Source: Arenibacter sp. F20364 (GTDB lineage: Bacteria; Bacteroidota; Bacteroidia; Flavobacteriales; Flavobacteriaceae). Taken from it: a stretch of 64,000 bases of DNA. Location: contig NZ_JALKBD010000008.1 in the NCBI RefSeq assembly GCF_023015905.1, positions 62,001 through 126,000 of the forward strand. Reading direction: 5' to 3'. The notes beneath the pieces are model-generated. The model searched no databases, had not been told where the DNA came from, and worked only from the letters and a program-made list of their open reading frames with translations. The position numbers and the translations under genes are program-made. Positions within the stretch are counted from its first letter, which is position 1, and every line of letters starts with the position of its first letter. Positions 18,850 to 26,629 of the stretch are shown here, one piece after another.

Positions 18850-18894
18850 TTGTAAAATTTAATTTTTTGGATGGCGCTTTGAAAAATGGAACAT

Positions 18895-19797
18895 TTAAAA
18901 TTTTGAAGTATAAGCCATTATTCCAAGGTCGTCTAACTCATTTTCGGCCCTTTTAAGTTCCTCAATTGAAAGGGTTGCATGTGGAAATCTACTGGGGCCA
19001 CAATCCACGCCCAAGACCTTCATAAAGGATTTGGCCGCCCCATTAAAACCACCTTTTGAATTTAGGGTATCCACGAACTTCATGGATTTTTCCTGAAGGG
19101 CCGCAGCCAACTTATGGTCGTTGTTGTGGAATGCCTCTATGATGGATAAATACAAGGGCGCCAAATGGTTGTAGGTGCTACCTACCCAGCCTTCTGCTCC
19201 CAAAGGAAGGCTCGCCAATAAGATTTCATCAAAACCAAACAGAATATTATAGGCGCCATTATCAAAATCCTTACAATATTTATAGTCTATCAGGTTATTG
19301 TTGGTAAACTTGATCCCTGCAAAGTTTGGAATTTCCCGGGAGGCCAATCCCAAAAATTCGTGCACGAGGAAATTGGCACCGGTCAATACCGGTATGTGAT
19401 AGTAATAAAAGGGAGTGTTGGGAGCGCAACTCGCAATCTCTTTGCAGTACTCCAACAAACTTTTTAACGAACTAAGTCTAAAGTAATAAGGGGCCAATGC
19501 TGCTATGGCATCTACCTTTTGGGCAGAATGTGTTGCCAAGGCTTTGGCTTCCTTTAAACTATTATGTCCAACGTGGTTTACCAGAAAAAAGTCGTTTGGT
19601 TTGTTCGCGGCCCATTCAGTGATAATATCTTTCCTTTCTTTAGTGGTTAAGGAAACAAAATCGCCAGTGGATCCGTTTACAAAAGCCCCTTTTACCTTGT
19701 TGTTTTTCAAAAATTGGCCGTATTCGGAGATTATACCCAAATTTATTGAGGTATCCTTATGCATAGGTGCATAAGTCGCGGCTATTAGTCCTTTCAT
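18895..19797 (-). CDS. nanA: N-acetylneuraminate lyase (DHDPS superfamily)
   Basis: Class I aldolase that splits N-acetylneuraminate into pyruvate and N-acetylmannosamine. Length 300 is typical. The carboxylate-binding GSTGD is at 42-46, the catalytic tyrosine is Tyr133 in YYYHIP, and the Schiff-base lysine is Lys163 in FAGIKFTNNNL. These positions match E. coli NanA (Tyr137, Lys165) closely, and the motif context favours the lyase over dihydrodipicolinate synthase. First gene of the lyase-epimerase-sialidase(-PhyH) run. A terminator separates it from the susD gene upstream, and a near-perfect FadR-type site lies 16 bp before its start, so it probably has its own regulated promoter. Confidence 0.9.
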   Translation of the reverse strand: MKGLIAATYAPMHKDTSINLGIISEYGQFLKNNKVKGAFVNGSTGDFVSLTTKERKDIITEWAANKPNDFFLVNHVGHNSLKEAKALATHSAQKVDAIAALAPYYFRLSSLKSLLEYCKEIASCAPNTPFYYYHIPVLTGANFLVHEFLGLASREIPNFAGIKFTNNNLIDYKYCKDFDNGAYNILFGFDEILLASLPLGAEGWVGSTYNHLAPLYLSIIEAFHNNDHKLAAALQEKSMKFVDTLNSKGGFNGAAKSFMKVLGVDCGPSRFPHATLSIEELKRAENELDDLGIMAYTSKF

Positions 19798-19812
19798 CTA
19801 TTTAATTTTTAT

Positions 19813-19825
19813 TATGTATTACAAA
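19813..19825. promoter_or_regulatory. Candidate FadR-type operator, site D (one mismatch)
   Basis: TATGT-ATT-ACAAA differs from the palindrome at one position of the right arm. It lies 16 bp upstream of the nanA start, a position that would block transcription or early elongation when occupied. Confidence 0.45.
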
Positions 19826-19941
19826 ATACAATTACGCACAAAGATTTCATTCTCCCAAAATAAATTAGTCAACACTTCGCAATTGGTTTAATCAATTTGG
19901 GTAATTTTTATTGGATGGTTTTAATTGTGGAATTAAAGCTT

Positions 19942-19968
19942 AAAAAGGATTCCAAAAAAATGGAACCC
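19942..19968 (-). terminator. Intrinsic terminator after susD
   Basis: On the minus strand GGGTTCC and GGAATCC form a 7-bp stem with one G-U pair around an 8-base loop of mostly T, followed by five T. On the plus strand one pair becomes an A-C mismatch, so the minus direction is the functional one. It lies 41 bp past the susD stop and separates susCD from nanA. Confidence 0.65.
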
Positions 19969-20008
19969 TTTTTTCAGCAAACAACTCAATTCAAACTAAC
20001 TCAATATT

Positions 20009-21514
20009 TTAATTGTATCCCGGAGTTTGTTCCAGTAATGGGTTTCTTCCGATCATATCCGTTGTAATGGGCAGTACCAATTTATACTCGTCACCAGGGT
20101 TTAAGAAGCTTATATTGTCCAGTACAAAGCTGTTCCCGGCCCTTCTTAAGTCCCACCATCTTTTGCCTTCACCTATAAACTCCTTATATCGCTCATCTAA
20201 GATGGCATTGGCGTTTTCTGTTGGAGATCCATTGGTGTAGGCGTGGAGGAGGGGCGCATAATTATCTCCATATGCCCTTTGGCGAATTTGGTTTATTTCT
20301 CCCGAAGGATCTTCCCCCAATAGGTTTTTGGCCTCTGCCAATAAAAGGATTACGTCCGCATATCTGTAGACTGGAACGTCATTTTCAAAAATACGCTCGG
20401 ACCCAATAACCTGCCCCAAAAATTTATTGAATACGGAACCGAAGTAGGCCGATTCATTATAGTTTGTATATCCAAGTCCGCCATTATCGTCCACATACAG
20501 CCTAATGAAAGTGGCATCCTTGCGACTGTCGTCATTGTCGTCCAGCAACAGTATTGTTTTTTCCGATTGTCCATATCTGTTGGCTCCAGCGATTACAAAA
20601 TCGCCCATGGAGTTGCCTTTGTCATTAAAAGTTGGGTTTATTTCGGTACTTCTTCCGGTAAGGCTATTGTAAAAGTTGGAAGCTTCATCCTGCTTGTACT
20701 GTATGGCAAAAATAAACTCGCTATTTCCTTCATTTCCAACACCCCATAAGTCCGAGATGTTCGGCTCCAATGCCACCCCGAAGGAAGCAACCTGCTGTAA
20801 GGCTGTTTTTGCGGCCTCAAAATCCGAAGCACCACCGCCCATTAGGTTGCCCGACCAAATATAAACATCGCCTTTAAGGGCCAATGTTGCCGCCTTGGAC
20901 CAGAAGTTTCTATTGCCTTCCCAGAAATTGTTTGATGATGCAAAAGTGCTCAAGGAGGTTTCAATATCAGCTTTGATCTGGGTCATAACCTCTGCTTGGG
21001 TTGCTCTGGCTTTGCTCAAACTAGCGGGATCCACATCGGTTATGGGTTCCAAAATGATAGGTACTCCTCCCCAGGTCTTTAGAAGGGTGTAATAGTATAA
21101 AGCCCTTAAACCGTAGGCTTGTGCCAGTAAATGGTTTTTAGCCTCTTCGTTTACAAAGCTAACATCTGGGGCGTTGGCCAGAAAATCGTTGATACGGTGT
21201 ATTCTGGTGTACAGACCTGCCCAGCCACCAAAGGGTGCCGTGGCAACGGTAATGTCCGATCTTATCAGGGATTCGTTGTTGGGCGATTCAAAGGTTCTGC
21301 CACCCCAAATATCACTTCGTATTTCACCTAATAGCCATAAGTTATCCGCAGAAGATCTTAAATTGGCATATAGGCCCGTATGGGCGGTTCTAACTCCTTC
21401 TTCTGTATCCCAAAAGCCGGCTGTGGTCAATTCACTGGGGCTGGTGAGTTCCAACTCACTTTCGCAAGCGCCCATGGTAAAGGCTATTAATAGTATGGAA
21501 ATATATTTCTTCAT
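20009..21514 (-). CDS. SusD/RagB family nutrient-binding outer-membrane lipoprotein
   Basis: Surface glycan-binding lipoprotein that caps the SusC channel. Signal peptide with lipobox ending at Cys17 (AFTMGAC). N-terminal SusD region (FWDTEEGVRTAHTGLYANLR), the TPR-like core LLAQAYGLRALYYYTLLKTWGGVP, and the C-terminal RagB domain with YRYADVILLLAEAKNLLGE and RYKEFIGEGKRWWDLRRAG are all present; 501 residues is normal. Ten bp separate it from the susC stop, so it is co-transcribed with susC. Neighbours indicate sialylated glycans or sialic acid as ligand, as for the NanU/NanO type of Bacteroidota, but specificity is inferred only from context. Confidence 0.92.
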   Translation of the reverse strand: MKKYISILLIAFTMGACESELELTSPSELTTAGFWDTEEGVRTAHTGLYANLRSSADNLWLLGEIRSDIWGGRTFESPNNESLIRSDITVATAPFGGWAGLYTRIHRINDFLANAPDVSFVNEEAKNHLLAQAYGLRALYYYTLLKTWGGVPIILEPITDVDPASLSKARATQAEVMTQIKADIETSLSTFASSNNFWEGNRNFWSKAATLALKGDVYIWSGNLMGGGASDFEAAKTALQQVASFGVALEPNISDLWGVGNEGNSEFIFAIQYKQDEASNFYNSLTGRSTEINPTFNDKGNSMGDFVIAGANRYGQSEKTILLLDDNDDSRKDATFIRLYVDDNGGLGYTNYNESAYFGSVFNKFLGQVIGSERIFENDVPVYRYADVILLLAEAKNLLGEDPSGEINQIRQRAYGDNYAPLLHAYTNGSPTENANAILDERYKEFIGEGKRWWDLRRAGNSFVLDNISFLNPGDEYKLVLPITTDMIGRNPLLEQTPGYN

Positions 21515-21524
21515 CGTTCTAATT

Positions 21525-24500
21525 TTAAAAAGTTAGGTTTAATCCAATGGTAACGGTTTTTGGGACGGGAAATGCTCCGTACTGAACACCCCCTATTTCC
21601 GGAGTTTCTCCGGTGAAACTTTTGAAGTAATGCAGGTTACTTCCCGTTACAAAAATGTTCAGTCGTTTAATGACATCATTGAAATATTCGGAGGGGACGT
21701 CATAACTGAAGGTTACTTCCCTTAGGGCCAAATAATCCCCTTTTTCCCAAAACTGACTATTACCTGCATTTAAAAGGCTGGAACTATCCCCTGAGCTTGC
21801 TCCTTCATTCCCTCTCCAAACATTTTTGGTTCCGTTTACGAAAACAAAACGTGGCCAGTCGGTATCCGTATTGGTCGGTGTCCATGAATCCAAGACTTCG
21901 GTAGGCTGGTTCAAGTTACCTTGTGTTTGTCCATAACCTTTGTTCCGGATATGGTTCCACACCAAATGTCCCGTAGCAAAATCGGTCTTTACGAACAGGT
22001 TAAAGTTCTTGTATCTAAGACTGGTGGTTAGGCCTCCCAAGAAGTCTGGAGTAGTACGTCCTATCACTTTTCTGTCCAAGCTGTTAATGATTCCATCGCC
22101 GTTTTGATCTTTCCATTTTACGTCTCCTGCGAAATGTGTGTTTTTATCTCCAGGCAGGAAGTCGTCCTGAATGTTGCTGTCGGCATCGGCTTCGGCCTGA
22201 CTAGCATAGATACCTTCCTGCTCATAGGCAATAACGAGGTCGTTGCCTACACGCTGGCCTTCCTGTAGACCTCCTACCCATTCTTCTTCCCCTGTCTTGG
22301 CATTCCAGATCAACTGTCCGTCCTGTCTGTTGAGATCGTTGGCATTTTCCGGAAGTTTCTCTACGTAATTCCTGTTGGAAGTAATGGTGGCGCCAACATT
22401 CCAGGTAAGGTTTTGGTTTTGAATTATATCTCCATTGACCTGCAGTTCAAATCCTTTGTTTCTAATGGTTCCATTGTTGGTAAGAATACTGCTAAAACCG
22501 GTGTAGTAGGGTAGTGTAAGATTGGCAAGTTTGTCTTTAATGTCCCTGGAATACACATCTGTAATGAAAGAGAGTCGGTCGTTAAAGAAGGAAATGTCCA
22601 AACCGGCATTTAGGGTGGTTGACTTTTCCCATTGTAGATCCAAGGTAGGTAATCCTGAGTTGGCATAACCGGTTTGTCCATTATATACCCCTTGGCTGCC
22701 ATAGGCCCCAAAAACACCATAATTGCTCAATACCTCCTGATTACCGTTTACACCATAGCTCAATCTCGGCTTTATCCTAGATATAGTATTGACTATATTG
22801 GAATTGGCAAAGAAATTCTCATTGTGCAGGTTCCAGCCCAAGGATACTCCTGGGAAAAAGTCGCTCTTGTTATTCCCGAGCCTAGAGGAGCCGTCATTTC
22901 TAAAGGTAAACCCAAATAGGTATTTGTTGTCATAATCATATAGTAACCTTCCAAAAGTAGAGGCAAGCACATATTCAGTTTCAAAGCTAGAAGGTATGCC
23001 ATTGGCTTCCGCTCCTGCATTCAAGGTCTCTATCAGGTCTGTGGGGGAATTTCTGGTTCCAGCAGAGGTGGTAAAGTAATTGTCCTTGAAATATTCTGCA
23101 CCAATCAGGGCATTAAGATTATGACTGCCTATACTCTTGATATAATTTAGAGTACCGGTCAGCTGATTTCTCAAGGTCCTGTCCAGACTTACCGACGCTT
23201 CCCTGCCCGTTCTTAACGGACCGGTTGTACTGCCAACTCTATAGGCTCTATTAAAGCTTTCGTTGTGGTTGTTGATGGTAAAATGGCTTCCATCTACGGA
23301 TAGAATCAGGTTGTCCAATATGCTCCAGTCGATACCCACTGAGGCCGATAACCTTTGTTCCAAATTTTTTCTGACAAATTTATCCTGATAGTATAAAGGA
23401 TTGCCAAATCCCTGGTTTTGTCCTACCGCATATATGTTGGACCAAGTGCCATCAGGGTTGTTGTCATAGGTTCTGGAGGTAGGGGCCTGGCTCTGAAATC
23501 TCCTGAATACCGTGTCATCGCCACCCAATGGACTCAAACTTAGGTTGGAATGGGAGTACAGTACATTGGAGTTTACCTTTAGGTTGTCCGTAATTCTGTA
23601 GGATCCCGTAAACTTTCCAGAGTACCTTTTAAAACCCGATCCCAGAATTAAACCGTCGTTATCCAAAAGTCCCAGGCCTAAATAATAAGAACCTTTTTCA
23701 TTTCCGCCGTCAAAGGAAAGGTAGTGGTCTTTGGTGGCACTGTTTTGGTAAATTCGATCGCCAAGAGTCTTATTGTCATAAAACAAAATGTCTTGACTTG
23801 GATTCAGGATATCCGGGATTGTGCTCCAGCCTGGTTGATTCAACAAATATTGATTGTCCGCGTTTAACAATTGCGTGGTGAAAGGGGAGCTAATGGCATC
23901 ACCGCCTGTTCCCATACTGTTGGCCCCGTCCAAAAAGGCACCAAAGGATCCAGGGTTATTAATGGCCTCGCGATACCAAGCAATTGATTGTCTGTTGTAA
24001 TTTATGAAGTCGGCCGCACCAATATATTTTTGGTCATTTCTTTCTTCATTCATACTATACTTATATTTATAGTTGATCGAGGACTTTCCTGGTTTACCGG
24101 ATTTGGTCGTCACCAATATTACGCCATTGGCGGATCTGGCCCCGTATATGGCTGTAGCCGCCGCATCTTTCAGGACTTCGATAGATTCGATATCATCGGA
24201 GTTTAGAGCATAAAAGCTGCCTGGTATCCCATCTATCAAAATTAATGGTGACCCTGTACCGTCAAAGTTGGTACCTCCGCGCAAAACTATTTGCGGGGTA
24301 GCTCCGGGTTGCCCAGTGGTGTTGGTTACCCTTAATCCGGCAATGGTACCTTGTAAGGCTGTTGCTGCGTTGGACCTAGTGGAGCTTTCTAGGATTTGGG
24401 TGTCCAGTTTTGAGACCGAGGTGGTCAAGGTGGCCCTGGTTTGGGATCCGTAGCCAGTAACGACCACTTCGTCCAGGAGGGCAGCGTCTTCTTGTAGGAC

Positions 24501-24845
24501 TGCATTTATTGTGGATTGATCGCCTACGGTAATAGATTGTGATGTGAATCCTAAATAACTGAATATTAGAACATCGCCTGTACTCGCCATAATGATGTAG
24601 TTGCCATCAAAATCACTTTGGGTCCCTGTTGAGGTCCCCTTGACCAAGACATTGGCTCCGGGTAGCGGTTGTCCGCTTCCATCGGATATGGTTCCTGTTA
24701 TTTCTTTTTGCTGGGCAAAGGTTAAGCCAAAGGTCAGTAAAAGAATAAAAGTGAATACCAAAGAAGGGGACTTTGTTGTTTTTTTGTTTTGAACGGACTT
24801 GGTAGTAGGTCGATTTCCTGTCCATGGTTTTTTAAGATGCTTCAT
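21525..24845 (-). CDS. SusC/RagA family TonB-dependent outer-membrane transporter (sialic-acid locus)
   Basis: Beta-barrel importer of 1106 residues. A long N-terminus (MKHLKKPWTGNRPTTKSV) precedes a signal peptide (FTFILLLTFGLTFAQ). Then comes a carboxypeptidase-regulatory-like domain (ITGTISDGSGQPLPGANVLV), the TonB-box/plug region (DEVVVTGYGSQTRATLTTSV, and IVLRGGTNFDGTGSPLILID with IEVLKDAAATAIYGARSANG), and the barrel ending in VTIGLNLTF with a terminal Phe. There is no STN domain, so it is not of the sigma-signalling type. Promoter region upstream holds the clearest FadR-type palindrome (site C). It forms a pair with the susD gene; together they feed the sialic-acid enzymes encoded next. 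Confidence 0.93.
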   Translation of the reverse strand: MKHLKKPWTGNRPTTKSVQNKKTTKSPSLVFTFILLLTFGLTFAQQKEITGTISDGSGQPLPGANVLVKGTSTGTQSDFDGNYIIMASTGDVLIFSYLGFTSQSITVGDQSTINAVLQEDAALLDEVVVTGYGSQTRATLTTSVSKLDTQILESSTRSNAATALQGTIAGLRVTNTTGQPGATPQIVLRGGTNFDGTGSPLILIDGIPGSFYALNSDDIESIEVLKDAAATAIYGARSANGVILVTTKSGKPGKSSINYKYKYSMNEERNDQKYIGAADFINYNRQSIAWYREAINNPGSFGAFLDGANSMGTGGDAISSPFTTQLLNADNQYLLNQPGWSTIPDILNPSQDILFYDNKTLGDRIYQNSATKDHYLSFDGGNEKGSYYLGLGLLDNDGLILGSGFKRYSGKFTGSYRITDNLKVNSNVLYSHSNLSLSPLGGDDTVFRRFQSQAPTSRTYDNNPDGTWSNIYAVGQNQGFGNPLYYQDKFVRKNLEQRLSASVGIDWSILDNLILSVDGSHFTINNHNESFNRAYRVGSTTGPLRTGREASVSLDRTLRNQLTGTLNYIKSIGSHNLNALIGAEYFKDNYFTTSAGTRNSPTDLIETLNAGAEANGIPSSFETEYVLASTFGRLLYDYDNKYLFGFTFRNDGSSRLGNNKSDFFPGVSLGWNLHNENFFANSNIVNTISRIKPRLSYGVNGNQEVLSNYGVFGAYGSQGVYNGQTGYANSGLPTLDLQWEKSTTLNAGLDISFFNDRLSFITDVYSRDIKDKLANLTLPYYTGFSSILTNNGTIRNKGFELQVNGDIIQNQNLTWNVGATITSNRNYVEKLPENANDLNRQDGQLIWNAKTGEEEWVGGLQEGQRVGNDLVIAYEQEGIYASQAEADADSNIQDDFLPGDKNTHFAGDVKWKDQNGDGIINSLDRKVIGRTTPDFLGGLTTSLRYKNFNLFVKTDFATGHLVWNHIRNKGYGQTQGNLNQPTEVLDSWTPTNTDTDWPRFVFVNGTKNVWRGNEGASSGDSSSLLNAGNSQFWEKGDYLALREVTFSYDVPSEYFNDVIKRLNIFVTGSNLHYFKSFTGETPEIGGVQYGAFPVPKTVTIGLNLTF

Positions 24846-24909
24846 AAAAAGGATGTGTTTGAGTTATCATATCTGTTAGATTTTGGGCAATATATAAATT
24901 TTATATTAT

Positions 24910-24922
24910 TATGTTATACATA
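24910..24922. promoter_or_regulatory. Candidate FadR-type operator, site C
   Basis: TATGT-TAT-ACATA extends to a 6-bp arm palindrome (TTATGT...ACATAA). It lies 65 bp upstream of the susC start. It links the transporter pair to the same regulator as the catabolic genes. Confidence 0.6.
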
Positions 24923-25041
24923 ATGCATATTAAAATTACAATTTTAACATGGCTAAATGAATTTTATGCTATTAATACATACATATTAATTTATGAGCAT
25001 AAATAATATATAATAATGTTTATATAACTGAGTTTCTATTT

Positions 25042-25141
25042 TGCCAAGGTTGAGTTGGCTGGGTATTGGGGTAAGCATGATAATTGTAATTTATAGGTGT
25101 TGGGGGGAGTATTGAGTATACGCAGATTCTAAACCTTGGCA
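25042..25141. repeat. Inverted repeat, 10-bp arms
   Basis: TGCCAAGGTT at 25042-25051 recurs as its exact reverse complement AACCTTGGCA at 25132-25141. The 80 bp between carry no gene. It may be a pair of binding sites for a looping regulator or the ends of a tiny element. Confidence 0.5.
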
Positions 25142-25260
25142 TACAGCGGGTAGGATAATGAGCATTCCCACAACCTTTTTTGTAGGTTTTACAACAAAAA
25201 TATGGTCTAGTATAAAGAAGATTCTAGATTTATACCAAACCAAAATAAAAACCAACATTT

Positions 25261-25761
25261 ATGAAAAAAGTACTAGTAACCCTCGTTTTTGCACTTTTAG
25301 GAATGGGCTTGTTTGCTCAAAAGGGGATGAAATTGGGAATTCACGGGGGGCTGCCCTTGGATGAATTTCAAGATCAGCTTAGCCTGGTTGCGGGTGTGGA
25401 CCTAGGATATAGATGGGGGTTAAGTGAAATTATAGACCTTGGGGTAATGGTAGGTTTTGTAAATGGATTTCCAGAAAAATATGATCGAGATCTCTTTGCC
25501 GAGGATTTGCCTAACATTCAATTTATGCCCCTTGCCGCTTCCATTAGATTTTGGACATCCAATTCGTTCTCCATTGGGGGAGATGTTGGTCAGGCTATCG
25601 GAATCAATGACGGTAATGACGGTGGATTGTACTATAGGCCTACAATTGCTTATTTGATGGGAGCCCAAACTGAAGTCAATTTGTCTTATACCGGTATTGC
25701 ATTGGATGGTGCTACATGGTCCACCATTAATGTAGGAGTGCTCTATACCTTCGATTTTTAA
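25261..25761 (+). CDS. Small outer-membrane beta-barrel-like protein, hypothetical
   Basis: 166 residues with a signal peptide (MKKVLVTLVFALLGMGLFAQ). The mature part alternates short amphipathic strands and glycine turns (GMKLGIHGGLPLDEF, LVAGVDLGYRWGLSEIIDLGVMVGF, FMPLAASIRFW, FSIGGDVGQAIGI, TIAYLMGAQTEVNLSYTGIAL) and ends INVGVLYTFDF with a terminal Phe, a classic barrel-assembly signal. It therefore looks like a small eight-stranded outer-membrane barrel. No specific family is recognised. It is divergent from the sialic-acid susC and stands alone, followed by 868 bp without a gene. Confidence 0.75.
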   Translation: MKKVLVTLVFALLGMGLFAQKGMKLGIHGGLPLDEFQDQLSLVAGVDLGYRWGLSEIIDLGVMVGFVNGFPEKYDRDLFAEDLPNIQFMPLAASIRFWTSNSFSIGGDVGQAIGINDGNDGGLYYRPTIAYLMGAQTEVNLSYTGIALDGATWSTINVGVLYTFDF

Positions 25762-25831
25762 GAGGATGTGCTTTAAGCCTTCTCTAAGAAATTGTATATC
25801 GTACTGCTAAATCGGAAACCTCACCTTTTTG

Positions 25832-25880
25832 TCGGGATTTATTGCTCAATCCTTGGGACGGTTCCCCAAGGGTATCCCGA
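25832..25880. other. Nested inverted repeats, predicted structured RNA or DNA element
   Basis: Outer arms TCGGGAT (25832-25838) and ATCCCGA (25874-25880) enclose inner arms CCTTGGG (25851-25857) and CCCAAGG (25865-25871). All 14 pairs are perfect, with a 12-nt bulge on the 5' side and 2 nt on the 3' side. No T-run follows, so it is not an ordinary terminator. It begins 71 bp after the small barrel gene. Confidence 0.55.
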
Positions 25881-26530
25881 GCTGGCCCTAAGGTTTAATA
25901 CCGTATATTTATTCTTCTCCATTTTACAATTATTCCTTAGTGATCTGAAACAAAAACGAAACGGATCACCTTACTTTTTGCCACTTTAGATGGGGTGCTA
26001 CAATGTTAAATTATTGTTAGCGTGCTAAAAAAATGTAATCGGTACTTCACAGGAATTGCAGTCAATGTATTTTTTCGGGATAAATCACTATAAGTAATTT
26101 AAAATCAACTAAATATCTCATAAATTAAAATTTTTGATCAAAATACTGGTTTAACTTTATTTATTACCTATACCTATTATATACAGGACTTGAAAAGAAT
26201 TCTTGTAACATAATAAAGCGCTGGTTATTAAAATGTAAAGTCAAGGTAAAATCATAAAATCGCCCAATTTTAATACCTGCATTTATATAGTTTTGCCACG
26301 AATAACCAATTCAAATAATTAGTCGGTACTCTAATTTTAGACGCAAAGTAAAGGACTTTAGTGTTTTGTTTCCAAGGGAAGAAAGGAGTTGAAATATCCC
26401 TAGAACAAAACTTGATTGGCCTGTTTTATGTTTAGGCGGGCAGCATTATTGTTCTTGTCCTTAAGGTAGTGAAATGAGATAGGTTCAAAGTGATCTAGGG
26501 AAAGTAAGAAAACTCCTATAAACTAAATCG

Positions 26531-26548
26531 TATGCAAACCTTTGCATT
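26531..26548. promoter_or_regulatory. LacI-type operator 1, upstream of second SusC
   Basis: TATGCAAA-CC-TTTGCATT matches the 18-bp palindrome found at 32742 and 59206 at 17 of 18 positions. It ends 81 bp before the SusC start. The LacI-family gene at 31684 lies in the same locus. Confidence 0.75.
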
Positions 26549-26629
26549 GTTTTTGAAGTCCTAAAAATTCCGATATCGTTAATTTATTGTTAAATTGGTT
26601 ATGACAAAACTAATTTAAACCATAAAAAT

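Larger units (their letters stand above)
24846..25260. other. 415-bp divergent intergenic region
   Basis: Promoter region shared by susC (minus) and the small barrel gene at 25261 (plus). It contains operator site C, very AT-rich DNA at 24890-25030, and a 10-bp inverted repeat with arms 80 bp apart. No coding sequence seen. Confidence 0.6.
25762..26629. other. 868-bp gene-free region upstream of the second SusC
   Basis: Contents seen: a nested hairpin element (25832-25880), a hairpin with 6-bp arms GTGATC/GATCAC (25940-25969), the AT-rich palindrome TTTTGATCAAAA (26132-26143), and LacI operator 1 (26531-26548). No open frame here has a convincing protein composition. The length suggests regulatory RNA or a long leader. 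Confidence 0.55.

Noticed and set aside
25792-25989. 65-codon plus-strand frame in the spacer before the second SusC
   Set aside because: It runs straight through the nested hairpin element, has no signal or domain, and starts without support; treated as non-coding.
26132-26143. TTTTGATCAAAA palindrome
   Set aside because: Short and AT-rich in an AT-rich spacer; expected by chance, and not near a clear promoter.
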